A stretch of 64,000 bases of DNA from Streptomyces sp. WAC08241 (GCA_007858575.1 CP042279.1:2356001-2420000), one strand, 5' to 3'. Positions 1 to 8,846 are shown, counted from the first letter of the stretch. Numbers and translations: made by a program. Notes: generated by a model not told the origin, from the letters alone.

Positions 1-485
1 CGGCCGACGACCGCGGCGGCGGCGAACGCGGTGCCGAGGAAGGCGACGGCCACTACCCAGGGCCGGTCGAGGACGTGTCCGGTGAGGTGGTCCAGGGAGT
101 AGCGCCCGGCGCCGGTGACGCCGATCGCGGCGGCGGTGAAGCCGAGGAAGGCGGGGTACTCGTAGCCGCCGCCCTGGGCGAAGAAGCCGGCCGGGGCGTG
201 CACCGAGACGGCGCCCGCCATGGCGCCGGCCGCGGCGGCTCCGGCGGCCGGGGTGGCGAGGCCGAGGGCGAGGAGGGCGCCGCCGCCGGCCTCGCCGAGA
301 CCGGCGGCGATGGCGCTCTGCCGGCCCGGCGAGAAGCCCATCGCCTCCATCGCCCTGCTCGTGCCCTCGACGCCTCCGCCGCCGAACCAGCCGAAGAGCT
401 TCTGCGTGCCGTGCGCGGCGAGCACGGCGCCGGTGCCGGCCCTCAGCACGAGCAGCCCGAGGTCGCGTCGGTTGGGGTGGCCCAT
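1..485 (-). CDS. DoxX family membrane protein (3' end outside window)
   Basis: The gene runs off the left edge, so its C-terminus is missing; the ATG is at 483-485. About 160 residues are visible. They are hydrophobic, with three to four membrane segments, and begin with the DoxX signature LVLRAGTGAVLAAHGTQKLF followed by a Gly/Ala-rich second segment (GLGEAGGGALLALGL) and a GGGYEYP loop. DoxX proteins are small inner-membrane proteins, some linked to redox or thiol stress; no substrate can be inferred here. No frame break is seen in the visible part. A second DoxX gene lies at 44243-44774. The 270 bases upstream (486-755) hold no gene; an AT-richer patch at about 590-625 is the likely promoter zone for this gene and the divergent one at 756. 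Confidence 0.85.
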   Translation of the reverse strand, partial: MGHPNRRDLGLLVLRAGTGAVLAAHGTQKLFGWFGGGGVEGTSRAMEAMGFSPGRQSAIAAGLGEAGGGALLALGLATPAAGAAAAGAMAGAVSVHAPAGFFAQGGGYEYPAFLGFTAAAIGVTGAGRYSLDHLTGHVLDRPWVVAVAFLGTAFAAAAVVG

Positions 486-755
486 GGGGTTCTCCAGGTG
501 CGGGAGGGGGACGCGTACGCCGTCCACTGTCGTCGCCCGTCGGGACGCGCGCCGTCCGGGGCCCGGATCCCTACTCCACACGAGTCACCTTTGCGGCTTT
601 TGTCCGCTGTTGTTTTAGTGGAGGGCTGTCGCCGTCCCCAAGACCGCCCCGGAGACCGTCGCGAGCCGCGCCCCGGAAAGCGGCCCGAGGAAAGGGACGC
701 GCATGTCCTCCGGGTCCGCCGGGACCGCACCCCCACGAAAGGACGGGCCCGTCCC

Positions 756-1369
756 ATGACACAGACTCACGACCGTTCCCATGAGCGCCCCCAGGACCGG
801 GAGGCCCTGGCCGGGCCCCTCGGCATGCTGGCGGGCGCCGCCTGGCAGGCCCTGCTCCTCGCCGGCCTCGTGGCGCTGGTCCTCGGCGTCCTCGTCCTGG
901 TCTGGCCGGGTGCCTCGCTGGTCGTGGCCGGTGTGCTCTTCGGCCTGTACCTGCTGTTCAGCGGTGTGATGCAGTTGGTCGCCGCCTTCGGCACCCATGT
1001 GAGCACCGCGCTGCGGGTCATGGCCTTCATCAGCGGCACCCTCTCGATCCTGCTCGGTCTGCTCTGCTTCCGGGGCGCGATGCAGTCGATCCTGCTGCTC
1101 GCGCTCTGGATCGGCATCGGCTGGCTCTTCCGGGGCATCACGCAGACCGTGGCGGCGGCCTCCGACCCGGCGATGCCGGCCCGGGGTGGCAGGTCTTCCT
1201 CGGCATCGTCAGCGCGCTGGCCGGGGTGGTCCTGATCGTGTCCCCGCTGGAGTCGGCGGCGGTGCTCACGCTCCTCGGCGGCATCTGGCTCGTCGCCGTC
1301 GGCGCCGTCGAGATCGTCACGGCCCTCCAGGTGCGCTCGCGCGCCAGGAAGCTGCCGCCGGGGGTCTGA
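756..1369 (+). CDS. HdeD/DUF308 family membrane protein
   Basis: ATG at 756 opens a protein of about 204 residues with six predicted membrane segments arranged as three hairpins (for example LLAGLVALVLGVLVLVWPGA and SGTLSILLGLLCF). This is the pattern of the HdeD/DUF308 family, named for the acid-resistance membrane protein HdeD of E. coli; in actinobacteria the role is unknown. The frame breaks near 1185 in a GGGG run: codons up to PAMPARG are in one frame, while the last hairpin (WQVFLGIVSALAGVVLIVSP) and the stop at 1367-1369 are in the frame one base earlier, as expected for one missing G. I read it as one intact gene. Confidence 0.82.
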
Positions 1370-1513
1370 CGGGACCTCATGCGCCCGATCGCCGTCCTCC
1401 GCCGTCCGTCCGGTCCCCGGGCGGACGGCGGACGCCGTTGACGCGTGCGCTACATTTTGCCGGTCCTTGACCGCCGATCCCCGCGATCGCGACCCCTCCG
1501 GAGCCGGCATCCC

Positions 1514-1935
1514 ATGAGCGACATCGTCAACGGCCTCGGCCGGACCAGGCCTACGGCGCCCTCGGCGTGGTCCTGCTGATCCTCGGCATCGTGCTCGTGG
1601 ACCTGCTGACCCCCGGCAAGCTCGGGCGTCAGATCTGGGAGGACCGCAACCGCAACGCCGCGATCCTGCTGAGCTCGGCGCTCCTCGGCATCGGCGGCAT
1701 CGTCTTCACCTCGATCTGGACGACGTACGACGACTTCGGCAAGGGCCTCGCCTCGACCGCCGCGTTCGGCCTGCTCGGGCTGGTGCTGATGGCGGTGGCC
1801 TTCCTCGTCGTCGACCTGGTCACGCCGGGGAAGCTGGGCGCCACCCTGGTCGACCCCCAGCCGCATCCGGCGGTCTGGGTGACCGCCTCCTGCAACATCG
1901 CGGTCTCGGCGATCGTCTCGGCCTCGATCGCCTGA
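1514..1935 (+). CDS. DUF350 family membrane protein
   Basis: ATG at 1514 gives MSDIVNGLGRT. After one missing base near 1546 the reading continues as AYGALGVVLLILGIVLVDLL and ends at 1935, about 140 residues in all. Two internally similar halves each carry a helix ending in D-L-(L/V)-TPGKLG (VDLLTPGKLG near residue 30 and VDLVTPGKLG near 105), which is characteristic of DUF350 proteins with paired membrane helices. The function of the family is unknown. The gene is followed immediately by the heptanucleotide repeat at 1948-2014 and converges on the gene ending at 2010. Confidence 0.8.
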
Positions 1936-1947
1936 ACCCCGGAGCCC

Positions 1948-2014
1948 GGGTCACGGGTTACGGGTTACGGGTTACGGGTTCGGGTTCGGGTTACGGACAC
2001 GGGCACGGGTTACG
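1948..2014. repeat. Heptanucleotide tandem repeat, unit ACGGGTT
   Basis: Several head-to-tail copies of ACGGGTT, then 6-base variants (CGGGTT) and decayed copies fill the space between two converging stop codons (1935 and 2010-2012). It is not a clean hairpin. It resembles the 7-bp repeat at 42133-42202 in period only, not in sequence. Confidence 0.85.
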
Positions 2015-2511
2015 CGGGGCCCGTGGGCTCCGTGGGCTCCACCTCCAGGAAGCGGCGGCCACGCGGCCCCTTGTAGAGCAGGGCGTCCCAGCCGAGCCGG
2101 GCCAGGACCGGGACGCACGCGCCGAGCGTCTCCGCCTCCTCCCGCGCGGCACCCGAACCCGGCGGGCCCAGCCACTCCACCACGGCCGTGCCGGGCCGCT
2201 CCCCCGCCCGGACCCGGTAGCCGGTGGAGGCCCGCGCTCCGGCGGCGTCCACCGACGAGGGCGTGATCCCGCCGGACTCCAGGGCCAGGGCCACCGCCCG
2301 GACCGGCTGCCGTCGCTCCCAGTCGGCGGGCACGGCCTTCGGGTCGCCGCCCCGGCCCAGGGTCAGCCGTCTGATCTGGAGCAGCCCGTCGAGGGCGGTC
2401 CGGACCTCCCGGGAACGCTGCTCGGCGTCGGCCGGGGCAGGGGCGGGCCGTCGCCCGTGGCCGCCTCGAAGACGCCGCCGCCGCCCCCGTCCCCTCTCCC
2501 CGTACCGTCAC
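2010..2511 (-). CDS. Hypothetical protein coupled to the WGR protein gene
   Basis: I do not recognise this family. The start is a GTG whose last two bases are part of the stop codon of the WGR gene (GTGA overlap at 2508-2511), so it is probably translationally coupled to it. A short glycine-rich start is followed, after one missing base in the G/C-rich stretch at about 2440-2490, by [19 protein letters not shown] and a C-terminal half that looks well folded ([29 protein letters not shown]). It is about 165 residues, with no signal peptide or membrane segment. Coupling to the propeller protein suggests a shared complex, but that is inference only. Confidence 0.55.
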
Positions 2512-3940
2512 CGCAGCCGCCGGATGTCGCCGCGGACCCGGTAGAAGCCGCCCGCGGCGGGGTGCAGGGCGTCGACCACGTACCGCGCGCCGGGTTCGCG
2601 GATCGCGCGCGGGAACTGGACGTTCCACGAGGAGTCGTAGCCCCCGAGACGACCCGCACCCGGGTCCGGCCCGACTCGCCGACGCACTCCACGACCACCG
2701 CGCCCGCCGGGGCGTCGCTGACGACGGTCACGGCGCCGGCGGTCGTGGCCGGCTCGTACACCGGCAGCGCGGCGGCGAGCTTGACGTCCCGGGCGACCGG
2801 GACCGTGCCCTGCTGGGCGGCCGTGATCGCGGCCTCGCTCGCGTCCACGCAGACCAGCGAGCCGTCGGTGGTCACGAGGTAGAGCCGCTCGTCCCGGTAC
2901 TGCATGGAGAGCGCCGAACCGCCTCCCGTGCCGAGCTTCCACAGTCGGGTGCCGTCCTCCGCGAAGCAGTAGACGGAGGAGGACGAGTCGCCCGCGAAGA
3001 CGAACCGGCCGCCGGGCGAGGTGGCGCAGGAGTACACCGGGCTGTCGCAGGAGTACACCGCCTCCACGCGTCCGTCCTTCTTCGCGAGCCGCTGCACCTT
3101 CTTGCGGCCCGTGCCCGCGTAGACCGCGGTGTCCTCCTGCCAGCCGAAGAGGACCGCGCCGTCGGTGGCCGTGTGCCACAGCTCGCCGCCGCCGTCCGGC
3201 GCGTGGGCCGCGACGCCGCGCGTGTCCCCGTAGTAGACGGCGTCGCCGTCGGCGCGGACCATCCAGGCGTGCTCGCCCCGGCCGCCGCGCGCCCACTGGT
3301 GCTCGTCCTCGTGGTCGATGACGGTGAGCCGGCCGGAGCGGTCGGCGACGTGCAGGACGCCCTCGTGGATGTCGAGCCAGAAGATGTCGACGTCGGTGGC
3401 GATGTCGTACGCGGCGAAGGGGAGCTTGGACGACAGGTCGTAGACCTTGCCGTCGTCGCAGCCCGCGTAGATCCAGAAGTCGTCGGCGACCAGGCACTTG
3501 ACGCCGTCCGGCAGGCTGAAGCGGGCCTGGACCTCGCCGGCGCGGTCGAGCGTGAAGACGTCCCCCGCCTGGTTGCCGACCCAGCAGCGCTCCTCGTCGA
3601 CGTGGATGCCGAAGGCGGCCGAGCCCGTCCGGAAGCGCCAGAGGACCGGGGCGACGGCCCGCGCGGTGGAGGGCGCCGAGGTCACCGCGCGGCGCGTCAC
3701 CGGGCGGGCGGCGCGCGCTCCGCGCACCGCGGGCGCGTAGCCCTTGCGGGCCTTCTCCCCTATCTTCTTCGCGGCGGCGGCCCGGGCCTTCTCCGCGGTC
3801 GGGAACGCGGAGCGCTGCGTCTGTCCGTCGGTGCCGATCCGGCCGTAGCGGACCGTCACCGCGAGGTCCTCGACGGTCACTTCGTAGAACTTGTGGGCAC
3901 CGCCGCCGTCCTGCGACAGCTCCAGGTAAGTCGTCGTCAT
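2508..3940 (-). CDS. WGR domain protein with C-terminal beta-propeller
   Basis: ATG at 3938-3940 opens [10 protein letters not shown]. Residues 1-75 form a WGR domain: an [19 protein letters not shown] strand pattern, then [23 protein letters not shown] domains bind nucleic acid in PARP-type proteins. An Arg/Ala-rich linker of about 35 residues leads into a propeller of PQQ/WD-like blades (repeated motifs such as [47 protein letters not shown] and LVCVDASE). A frame break near 2650 (one missing base) separates the last blade, [10 protein letters not shown]...DIRRLR. The length of about 478 residues suits a seven- or eight-bladed propeller. There is no signal peptide, so it is probably cytoplasmic. 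The biological role is unknown. Confidence 0.75.
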
Positions 3941-3995
3941 GGGAAGAACGTTAGGGTGACCACTGACAACGCCCCGGTGCGGGCGAGGGGCGTGG

Positions 3996-5209
3996 TCAGT
4001 CACCGCGGCCGCCCGCCGCGGCGTGGGCCAGCGGGTCGGCCAGGACGTCGCGCAGGACGAGGGCCGCCGCGCCCCGGGCCGCGTCGGTGGCGGCGGAGGC
4101 CGGGCGCAGGCGGCCCGCCTCCGGGGTCCAGAGGCCGGAGACGACGCGGTCGGCGAGCTCCTCCGTCAGGGCGGGCGCCAGCCAGGGCATCAGGCGCGGG
4201 TAGATGCCGCCCAGGACGACGGCCTCGGGGTCCAGGAGGTTCACGGCCCCCGACAGGGCGCGGCCGAGCATGCGGCCCGCCTCGGCGAGGGCGGCGAGGG
4301 CGCGCGGTTCTCCGGCTCCGGCGCGGCGCGCCAGGTCGGGGACGCCGGCCACCCCGCCGAGGCGAGGAGGGCCGCCTGTCCCGCGTACTGCTCCAGGCAG
4401 CCGCGCGAGCCGCAGCGGCAGCGGGGCCTTCGGCGTCGACGACCGTGTGCCCGATCTCGCCGGCGAATCCGTGGGCGCCGCGCAGGAGTTCGCCGTGGAC
4501 GACGATCGCGCCGCCGACGCCGATCTCCCCGTCAGGTGCAGGAAGGTGCGCACCTCGCCGAGGGCGCCGAACCACAGCTCGGCGAGGGCCGCCGAGTTGG
4601 CCTCGTTGTCGGAGGCGACGGGGAGGCCGGCGGTGGCGGGGCGCAGGGCGGTGAGGGCGTCGGCGAAGAGGCGTTCGGCGGGGACGTCGTGCCAGCCGAG
4701 GTTGGGGGCCTGCCGGACGGTTCCGCCGGAGACGAGGCCGGCAGGGCGAGCCCGGCCCCCGCCGGGACCAGGCCGAGCCCGGCCGCCTCGTCCAGGGTTC
4801 CGGCGGCGACGCGGGCGGCCCGGGCGAGGACCTCGCCGGCGCCGGTCCCGCGGTTGTCGAGGCGCTCGGTGCGCCGGACGCGGTCGGTGCCGGTCAGGTC
4901 GGCGACGCAGGCGGTGACGTAGTCGACGTTGATCTCGACGCCGAGTCCGGCGGGGCCGGTGTCGGCCGGTTTCAGGACGGTGCCCGGCCGTCCCGCCTGC
5001 CCGCTGAAGGTCTTGCCCGACTCGACGAGGAGGCCGAGGTCGAGGAGCTGCTCGACGAGGGAGGAGACGGCGGGCCGGGTGAGTCCGACGCGGGCCGCGA
5101 CGGCGGCCCGCGTGGTCTCGCCCGCCTCGTGGACGGTCCGCAGGACGAGGCTCAGGTTGTGCCGGCGCACTCCCGACTTGTCGGCCTTGGGTTCCGTGGG
5201 CTGGTTCAT
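3996..5209 (-). CDS. ROK family transcriptional regulator (XylR/NagC type)
   Basis: ATG at 5207-5209; about 404 residues, normal for ROK repressors. Residues 10-75 are a winged-helix DNA-binding domain (RRHNLSLVLRTVHEAGETT, then AAVAARVGLTRPAVSSLVEQ). The ROK sugar-kinase-like domain follows (GLGVEINVDYVTACVADLTG, EIGVGGAIVVHGELLRGAHG, GFAGEIGHTVVD) with the Cys-rich zinc motif CRCGSRGCLEQYAG readable around 4380-4430. At least four frame breaks (about 4740, 4560, 4520 and 4330-4430) scatter the domain over three frames. Its nearest sugar genes are xylB and xylA at 8.9-11.7 kb, so a xylose-operon repressor is the obvious hypothesis, although other genes lie between. Confidence 0.85.
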
Positions 5210-5368
5210 GGTGAGCGAGAGCCTAGTCGTCCGTTTCGTTCGTACGGCAACGGCGTCCGGGGTGCGCGCGGCACGGGCGCCCGCCCGAGCCGCTCGCGGG
5301 CGACCCCGGCTTCGACCCCGGGGTCCGCGCGCACGGGCGCCCGCACGCGTGCGCGTACCCCGCGTCAA

Positions 5369-5403
5369 AACAGTTCGGTCACCGAACCGTTCTCCGTTAG
5401 GCT
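5369..5403 (+). promoter_or_regulatory. Palindromic operator and leaderless promoter of the HxlR gene
   Basis: Arms AACAGTTCGGT (5369-5379) and ACCGAACCGTT (5381-5391) form a 23-bp palindrome with one mismatch. A TAGGCT -10 element at 5398-5403 sits 6 bases before the GTG at 5410, and there is no Shine-Dalgarno, so the mRNA is probably leaderless. The palindrome covers the -41 to -19 region, where a bound HxlR dimer would block RNA polymerase. Autoregulation is inferred. Confidence 0.6.
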
Positions 5404-5409
5404 CCGGCC

Positions 5410-5640
5410 GTGACGCTTCCGCGCGACTACCGCGGCCAGACCTGTGCCCTCGCCCGCTCGTTGGAGACCGTCGGCGAGCGCTGGACGCTGCTGATCCTGC
5501 GCGACGCCTTCTACGGGGTCCGCAGGTTCGGCGAGTTCGCCGCGCATCTGGGCGTGCCCCGGGCCGTCCTCGCCGACCGGCTCGCCGCCCTCACCGGGGC
5601 GGGGGTGCTGGAACGCCGGAGCGGGAGCGGGCGGCGACGC
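5410..5640 (+). CDS. HxlR family regulator, N-terminal part, joined to an unrelated tail
   Basis: GTG at 5410 gives MTLPRDYRGQTCALARSLET, a typical HxlR N-terminus with the conserved early Cys, then VGERWTLLILRDAFYGVRRF and the winged-helix core GVPRAVLADRLAALTGAGVL. HxlR proteins are dimeric winged-helix regulators of about 110-230 residues, often sensing reactive electrophiles. Here the match stops after LERRSGSG at about residue 75: the wing and dimerisation helix are absent, and the downstream DNA encodes the end of a ketopantoate reductase instead. In the HxlR frame a stop follows at 5695-5697. The regulator is therefore probably non-functional unless the junction is an assembly error. 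Confidence 0.75.
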
Positions 5641-5852
5641 TGGCCGTGGTGTCCGCTTCCGGTTCACCGATGGTGCCGTCCCTCTACCGCGACCTGACGG
5701 CGGGCCGTCCCACGGAGGTCGAGCACCTCTTCGGCGACCTGACCGCCCGGGCCCGCGCCCTCGGCGTCGCGACGCCCCTGCTCGACCTGGCGACCCTGCA
5801 CCTGCGCGTCCACCAGCGCCGGGTGACGGCTCCGGCGGTGGCGGGAGCCTGA
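5626..5852 (+). pseudogene. C-terminal fragment of a ketopantoate reductase-like protein
   Basis: From about 5626 the frame ending at 5852 reads ERERAATLAVVSASGSPMVP, then SLYRDLTAGRPTEVEHLFGD and ARALGVATPLLDLATLHLRV. This is the ApbA/PanE C-terminal domain, in which a (S/T)MxxDLxxGRPTE motif and a GVxTPxxD motif are conserved. The NADP-binding N-terminal two-thirds (GxGxxG) is missing. It has no start of its own and abuts the truncated HxlR gene. About 60-70 residues of a family near 300 remain, so it is a remnant. PanE normally makes pantoate for CoA synthesis; this fragment cannot. Confidence 0.7.
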
Positions 5853-5918
5853 GACGGGCCGGCGCCCGGGGCCCGGCCGAGGCCGGTCCGTTGTCAGTGC
5901 CCTCCTCACCTTGACGTC

Positions 5919-6267
5919 ATGAAGATCACCCAGCAGGTGCTCGCGGAGGCCTGGCAGCGGACGGCCGCGCGGCACCCCCTGCTCGACGGGGTGGGGCTGC
6001 CGCCGGTGGCGCGCTCGGAGGCCGAGTCGAAGGAGCGGGCGGGAGGGGAGGGCCGGCGGACGGGGGCTGTTCCTGCTGGTGGAGGAGGACGGGACGGTAC
6101 GCGGTCGTCACGGCGCCCACCAGGAGGCCTTCGTCACCCGTGACCTCGACCAGGCCCTCTGTCTGATCGCTGAAGCAGCGGTGCGGCAGCACGGCGGCAC
6201 TCTCGAGGAAGTGGCCGACGCGCTGGAGCGGATCGATCCGGCGTGGGGCGGACGGTTCCGCGGTGGC
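5919..6267 (+). CDS. Hypothetical protein
   Basis: ATG at 5919 gives MKITQQVLAEAWQRTAARHP. After one missing base near 6060 the frame continues LFLLVEEDGTVRGRHGAHQE, then AFVTRDLDQALCLIAEAAVR and VADALERIDPAWGG, at which point the next gene begins. About 120 residues, soluble, acidic in its second half. I do not recognise the family; the mix of a beta-rich start and a helical end resembles small immunity-type proteins but no motif proves it. The end is uncertain because the frame is open into the following gene. Confidence 0.45.
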
Positions 6268-6974
6268 GGGCCGGACGACAGGGGACGGTCGAGGCGTGCG
6301 GGCGCGACCCCTGGAGGGGTTCGCCTGGATGGCCGGGTCCTGGCGCGACCAGGATCCGTACACCCATCTCGCCTTCTTCCGGGCGGCGCCCGGGCGGACC
6401 GTCGACGCCGAGCGGCTGGCCCTGCTGTGCGGGGCCGATCCCGCGCAGGTCGCGGCCGGCACGCGCCTGAAGGACCTGGAGGCCGTGAACGGCGGCCGGG
6501 ACCACTGGGACCGCCAGTGGGAGAGCTGCTGCTTCGGGGAGGCGGGCGGGTGGACGTTCCTGCTGCACCACGAAACGCCCTCGGAGGCCTTCTCCGACGA
6601 GGGGGCGTGCGCGGCGCTCGGGATCGAGGAGAGCGTGTGGCTGAGCGCCACCTCCGCGAAGGCGATCTACACCTTCGACTACCTGCGGGGCGGCCGCCGC
6701 GTCGACGACGACCAGGGCATCATGGAGCTGATCTGGTACGAACGCGGCCGTGCCCCCATCTGCGGGGCGGCGAGCTGGACTTCCTCAACCGGGCCCTGCG
6801 CCGCGCCGAGCTGGACCACCCCGAGCTGACCGACACGTTCGAGCTGTACTTCCACGCCCTGGAGGAGTCCTCGGCCTGCGCCTGCCGCGCCGGGACTTCG
6901 CGGAGGGCGAGGTGCGGGCCGCGTACTGGGCCGGGGACGGTAGCCCGGGGACGGTAATCGACGCGACGGGGTGA
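6263..6974 (+). CDS. Hypothetical protein
   Basis: The best-coding frame runs from a GTG near 6263 (or ATG 6329): LEGFAWMAGSWRDQDPYTHL, an acidic DWDRQW-like stretch (DHWDRQWESCCFGEAGGW), TFLLHHETPSEAF, then AIYTFDYLRGGRRVDDDQGI. A frame break near 6755 leads to LRGGELDFLNRALRRAELDH and the stop at 6972-6974. About 235 residues, soluble, Trp/Asp-rich. The GGWTF-LLHHE pattern is reminiscent of uncharacterised actinobacterial DUF6461-like proteins, but I would not assign it. It is followed 24 bases later by another small gene and may be co-transcribed with it. Confidence 0.5.
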
Positions 6975-6998
6975 CGTACCGGGTGGCAGCCTGAAGCG

Positions 6999-7291
6999 AT
7001 GCGATCCGAAACCGATGTCACCGAGAACGGCCTGCGGCGCCTGCTCGACGAGTGGGATCCGATCGGCGTCGCCGACGAGGTGCCGGACGAGTACGACTGC
7101 ATGCTCGCCCCGCTCCTCCAGCGGCTCCGGAGCGGCGCCGGCCGGACGGAGATCGGCGAGTTCCTGCGGCACGAGCTGGAGCACCATTTCGGTCTCCCCC
7201 TCAGCCGTCGGACCCGGACGCGATGGCCGCCCGGCTGGTGTCCTGGTGGACGGCCGGTTCCGTGGACGGGGCCGCCTCAATCGATCTTTGA
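6999..7291 (+). CDS. Small DUF1871-like hypothetical protein
   Basis: ATG at 6999; about 97 residues. The start RLLDEWDPIGVADEVPDEYD, followed by CMLAPLLQRLRSG and EIGEFLRHELEHHFGL, matches the layout of DUF1871/YugE-like small proteins (WDPIG...DEYD and a C-terminal helix). One base is missing near 7198; after it the reading is PQPSDPDAMAARLVSWW with a stop at 7289-7291. The function is unknown. The gene lies directly before a decayed insertion sequence, whose arrival may have defined its 3' boundary. Confidence 0.6.
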
Positions 7292-7299
7292 CCTAATGG

Positions 7300-7374
7300 A
7301 TGCAGCAGGCCAACAACCGTGACGAGGTGCTGCGGGCCATCGCCCGCATCCATGCCTCGCTGCTTCGCACCTGA
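7300..7374 (+). other. Short reading frame, probable gene-end remnant
   Basis: ATG at 7300 encodes 24 residues (MQQANNRDEVLRAIARIHAS and four more) and stops at 7372-7374. It reads like the last helix of a larger protein rather than a free peptide: no ribosome binding site is visible and it lies inside the 7292-7880 stretch that otherwise holds only transposase debris. I do not recognise the parent protein. Confidence 0.3.
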
Positions 7375-7558
7375 CTTGATCTCTCACCTGTGCGGCAGGG
7401 CCGTGGGTTGGTCGGCTTCTTGTTCCGGGACGTGGTGGTGCCCGTCCTGCGGGGTGTGTGGACGTCGTGGCGTGGGGTGGGCCGGGTGGTCGTCCGGGTC
7501 CCGGGTGGGGTTTCGGTGCTGCGGCCGGGCGGCCGCCGCCCAGGACGCGTGGTGGGTG

Positions 7559-7879
7559 AGCTTGCAGACGGTCTGCCGGCGGTTTGCCCAGGGGAGCCGG
7601 GAGCGGGTCCGGGCCCGGCTCCATCGTGTGACTCTTGACGAGCTCGGGGCGCGGGGTGAGCTGGACTGGCCGCGGTGGCGGCATCCGGCACCGCATTGCC
7701 CGCAAGGGGGTCGAGTCTCGCGGCGGCTGGGCCGGCACCGTTGGGTGGTGGAGAGAACCGCGTCCTGGCCGGCCGGCTGCCGACGGCTCCACCGACGCTA
7801 CGAACGCAAGGCCGAACACTTCCTCGCCTTCGTCGGCATGGCCGCAGCCCTCATCGGCCACCGCCGGTTGATCCGGTGA
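7559..7879 (+). pseudogene. IS5-type transposase remnant lacking its catalytic core
   Basis: Two blocks of an actinobacterial IS5-like DDE transposase are recognisable. The N-terminal block reads SLQTVCRRFAQG, then ERVRARLHRVTLDELGARGE up to LDWPRW. The C-terminal block reads IRHRIARKGVES, then LGRHRWVVERTASW and YERKAEHFLAFVGMAAALIG, ending at 7879. In intact relatives more than 100 residues lie between these blocks, including the first two catalytic Asp; here they are joined directly at about 7670, with further frame breaks. The element cannot be active. The preceding DNA (7375-7558) holds no coherent gene. Terminal inverted repeats could not be identified by eye. Confidence 0.75.
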
Positions 7880-7966
7880 GTCGGTCGGTCGGGAGCGACA
7901 GTCGGCCGGCGCCGGTGATGTCAGTGACAGCTCGTAGGGTGCGCTGGTATTCGACGAGGAGGTTCC

Positions 7967-8650
7967 ATGGGCTTTTCAGGTCACCTGGTCTTTGCGCGCA
8001 GCGAGCGCCCACTGTTGGAAGCACCCCTGTTCAACAGCACCGGTCCAAGGATGAGGGACGACGTGCATGAGTGGCAGCCACGACCGGGCGGCTGGCAGAC
8101 CCTGCAGTTGGGACAAGGCATCTGGGAGGACGAGTACCTGTCCGCCTTGGTCGAATGGACCGGTACACCGGCCTGCGTCGCCGACGTCTCCGACAGCAGC
8201 GTCGCCCTCGTGACCGGTCTGGACACCGACGGGCACCGCTGGCAGGCATGGCTCAACCTGGACAACGCCGCTGCCCTCCTCGTCGAGGAACCCGAGGATG
8301 TGGACGACGTGAGCCTGTGGATGGCCACCTCCGAGTTCGAAGAAGCCATCGGGCACAAGCGCGCAGAGCTCGATGCGGAGGTACCGGCCGACGCCGAAGG
8401 TGCTCTCACCTGGGCTTCAACGGCTGGTGTCCAGGCCGCGGCGAAGCAGCCTCGGATCGAGGGACTGCTGCGCGCGAGGGAGACATTCGTGGAGGAGCTG
8501 TTCGACTCGCTGCTAGACGGACTGGGCTTCCTGAAACCGCCCACTCCGCCCGGCAGTCACAAGAAACGACGTCTTAGTACCGGTTGTCGCCCCGGCGGTG
8601 GTAGGCGTCGCCGGCGGTCGGCATGGAGTTGTGGACGGACCGGGCGTTGA
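7967..8650 (+). CDS. Hypothetical protein
   Basis: ATG at 7967; the frame is unbroken for about 227 residues, unusual in this window. It begins MGFSGHLVFARSERPLLEAP and contains LGQGIWEDEYLSALVEWTGT, PACVADVSDSSVALVTGLDT and a long helical end (RIEGLLRARETFVEELFDSL). No membrane segment or signal peptide. I do not recognise a family, though the type is common in Streptomyces. The last 25 residues (from about 8574) are Arg-rich and overlap the opposite gene, so the natural stop may be near 8577 with a frame slip. Its lower GC and its position beside IS debris are compatible with acquisition. Confidence 0.6.
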   Translation: MGFSGHLVFARSERPLLEAPLFNSTGPRMRDDVHEWQPRPGGWQTLQLGQGIWEDEYLSALVEWTGTPACVADVSDSSVALVTGLDTDGHRWQAWLNLDNAAALLVEEPEDVDDVSLWMATSEFEEAIGHKRAELDAEVPADAEGALTWASTAGVQAAAKQPRIEGLLRARETFVEELFDSLLDGLGFLKPPTPPGSHKKRRLSTGCRPGGGRRRRRSAWSCGRTGR

Positions 8651-8807
8651 AGGAGATCCGGTCGGCCTGGGCCCGGTGGCGGGCCTCTTGTTCCTGGAGG
8701 AGGCCCTCGACCGTGTCCGTGCGGCCGGCGCCCCGGCGGTGCACGACGACGAAGGCCAGTACTCCGGCGCCGATGACGACGCCGAACAGGATGAGCAGAG
8801 CGGTCAT
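8574..8807 (-). CDS. Small single-pass membrane protein
   Basis: ATG at 8805-8807; 77 residues. One N-terminal membrane helix (LLILFGVVIGAGVLAFVVVH) is followed by a charged cytoplasmic tail with EGLLQEQEARHRAQADRIS. The frame is intact. Similar short N-anchored proteins with Gln/Glu/Arg-rich tails are common in Streptomyces and have no assigned role. A perfect hairpin sits just upstream at 8816-8846. Confidence 0.7.
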   Translation of the reverse strand: MTALLILFGVVIGAGVLAFVVVHRRGAGRTDTVEGLLQEQEARHRAQADRISFNARSVHNSMPTAGDAYHRRGDNRY

Positions 8808-8815
8808 ATGTCCCT

Positions 8816-8846
8816 CCCCGTGGTTACCGGCAGGGTAACCACGGGG
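8816..8846. terminator. Perfect hairpin between xylB and the small membrane protein gene
   Basis: Arms CCCCGTGGTTACC (8816-8828) and GGTAACCACGGGG (8834-8846) match at all 13 positions around a 5-base loop. It lies 77 bases beyond the xylB stop on the minus strand and 9 bases before the next start, so it is either the xylB terminator or a structure controlling the downstream gene. Confidence 0.65.

Noticed and set aside
1948..2014. Telomere-like repeat or chromosome end
   Set aside because: Streptomyces telomeres are palindromic hairpin-forming sequences, not G-rich short repeats, and ordinary genes continue on both sides.
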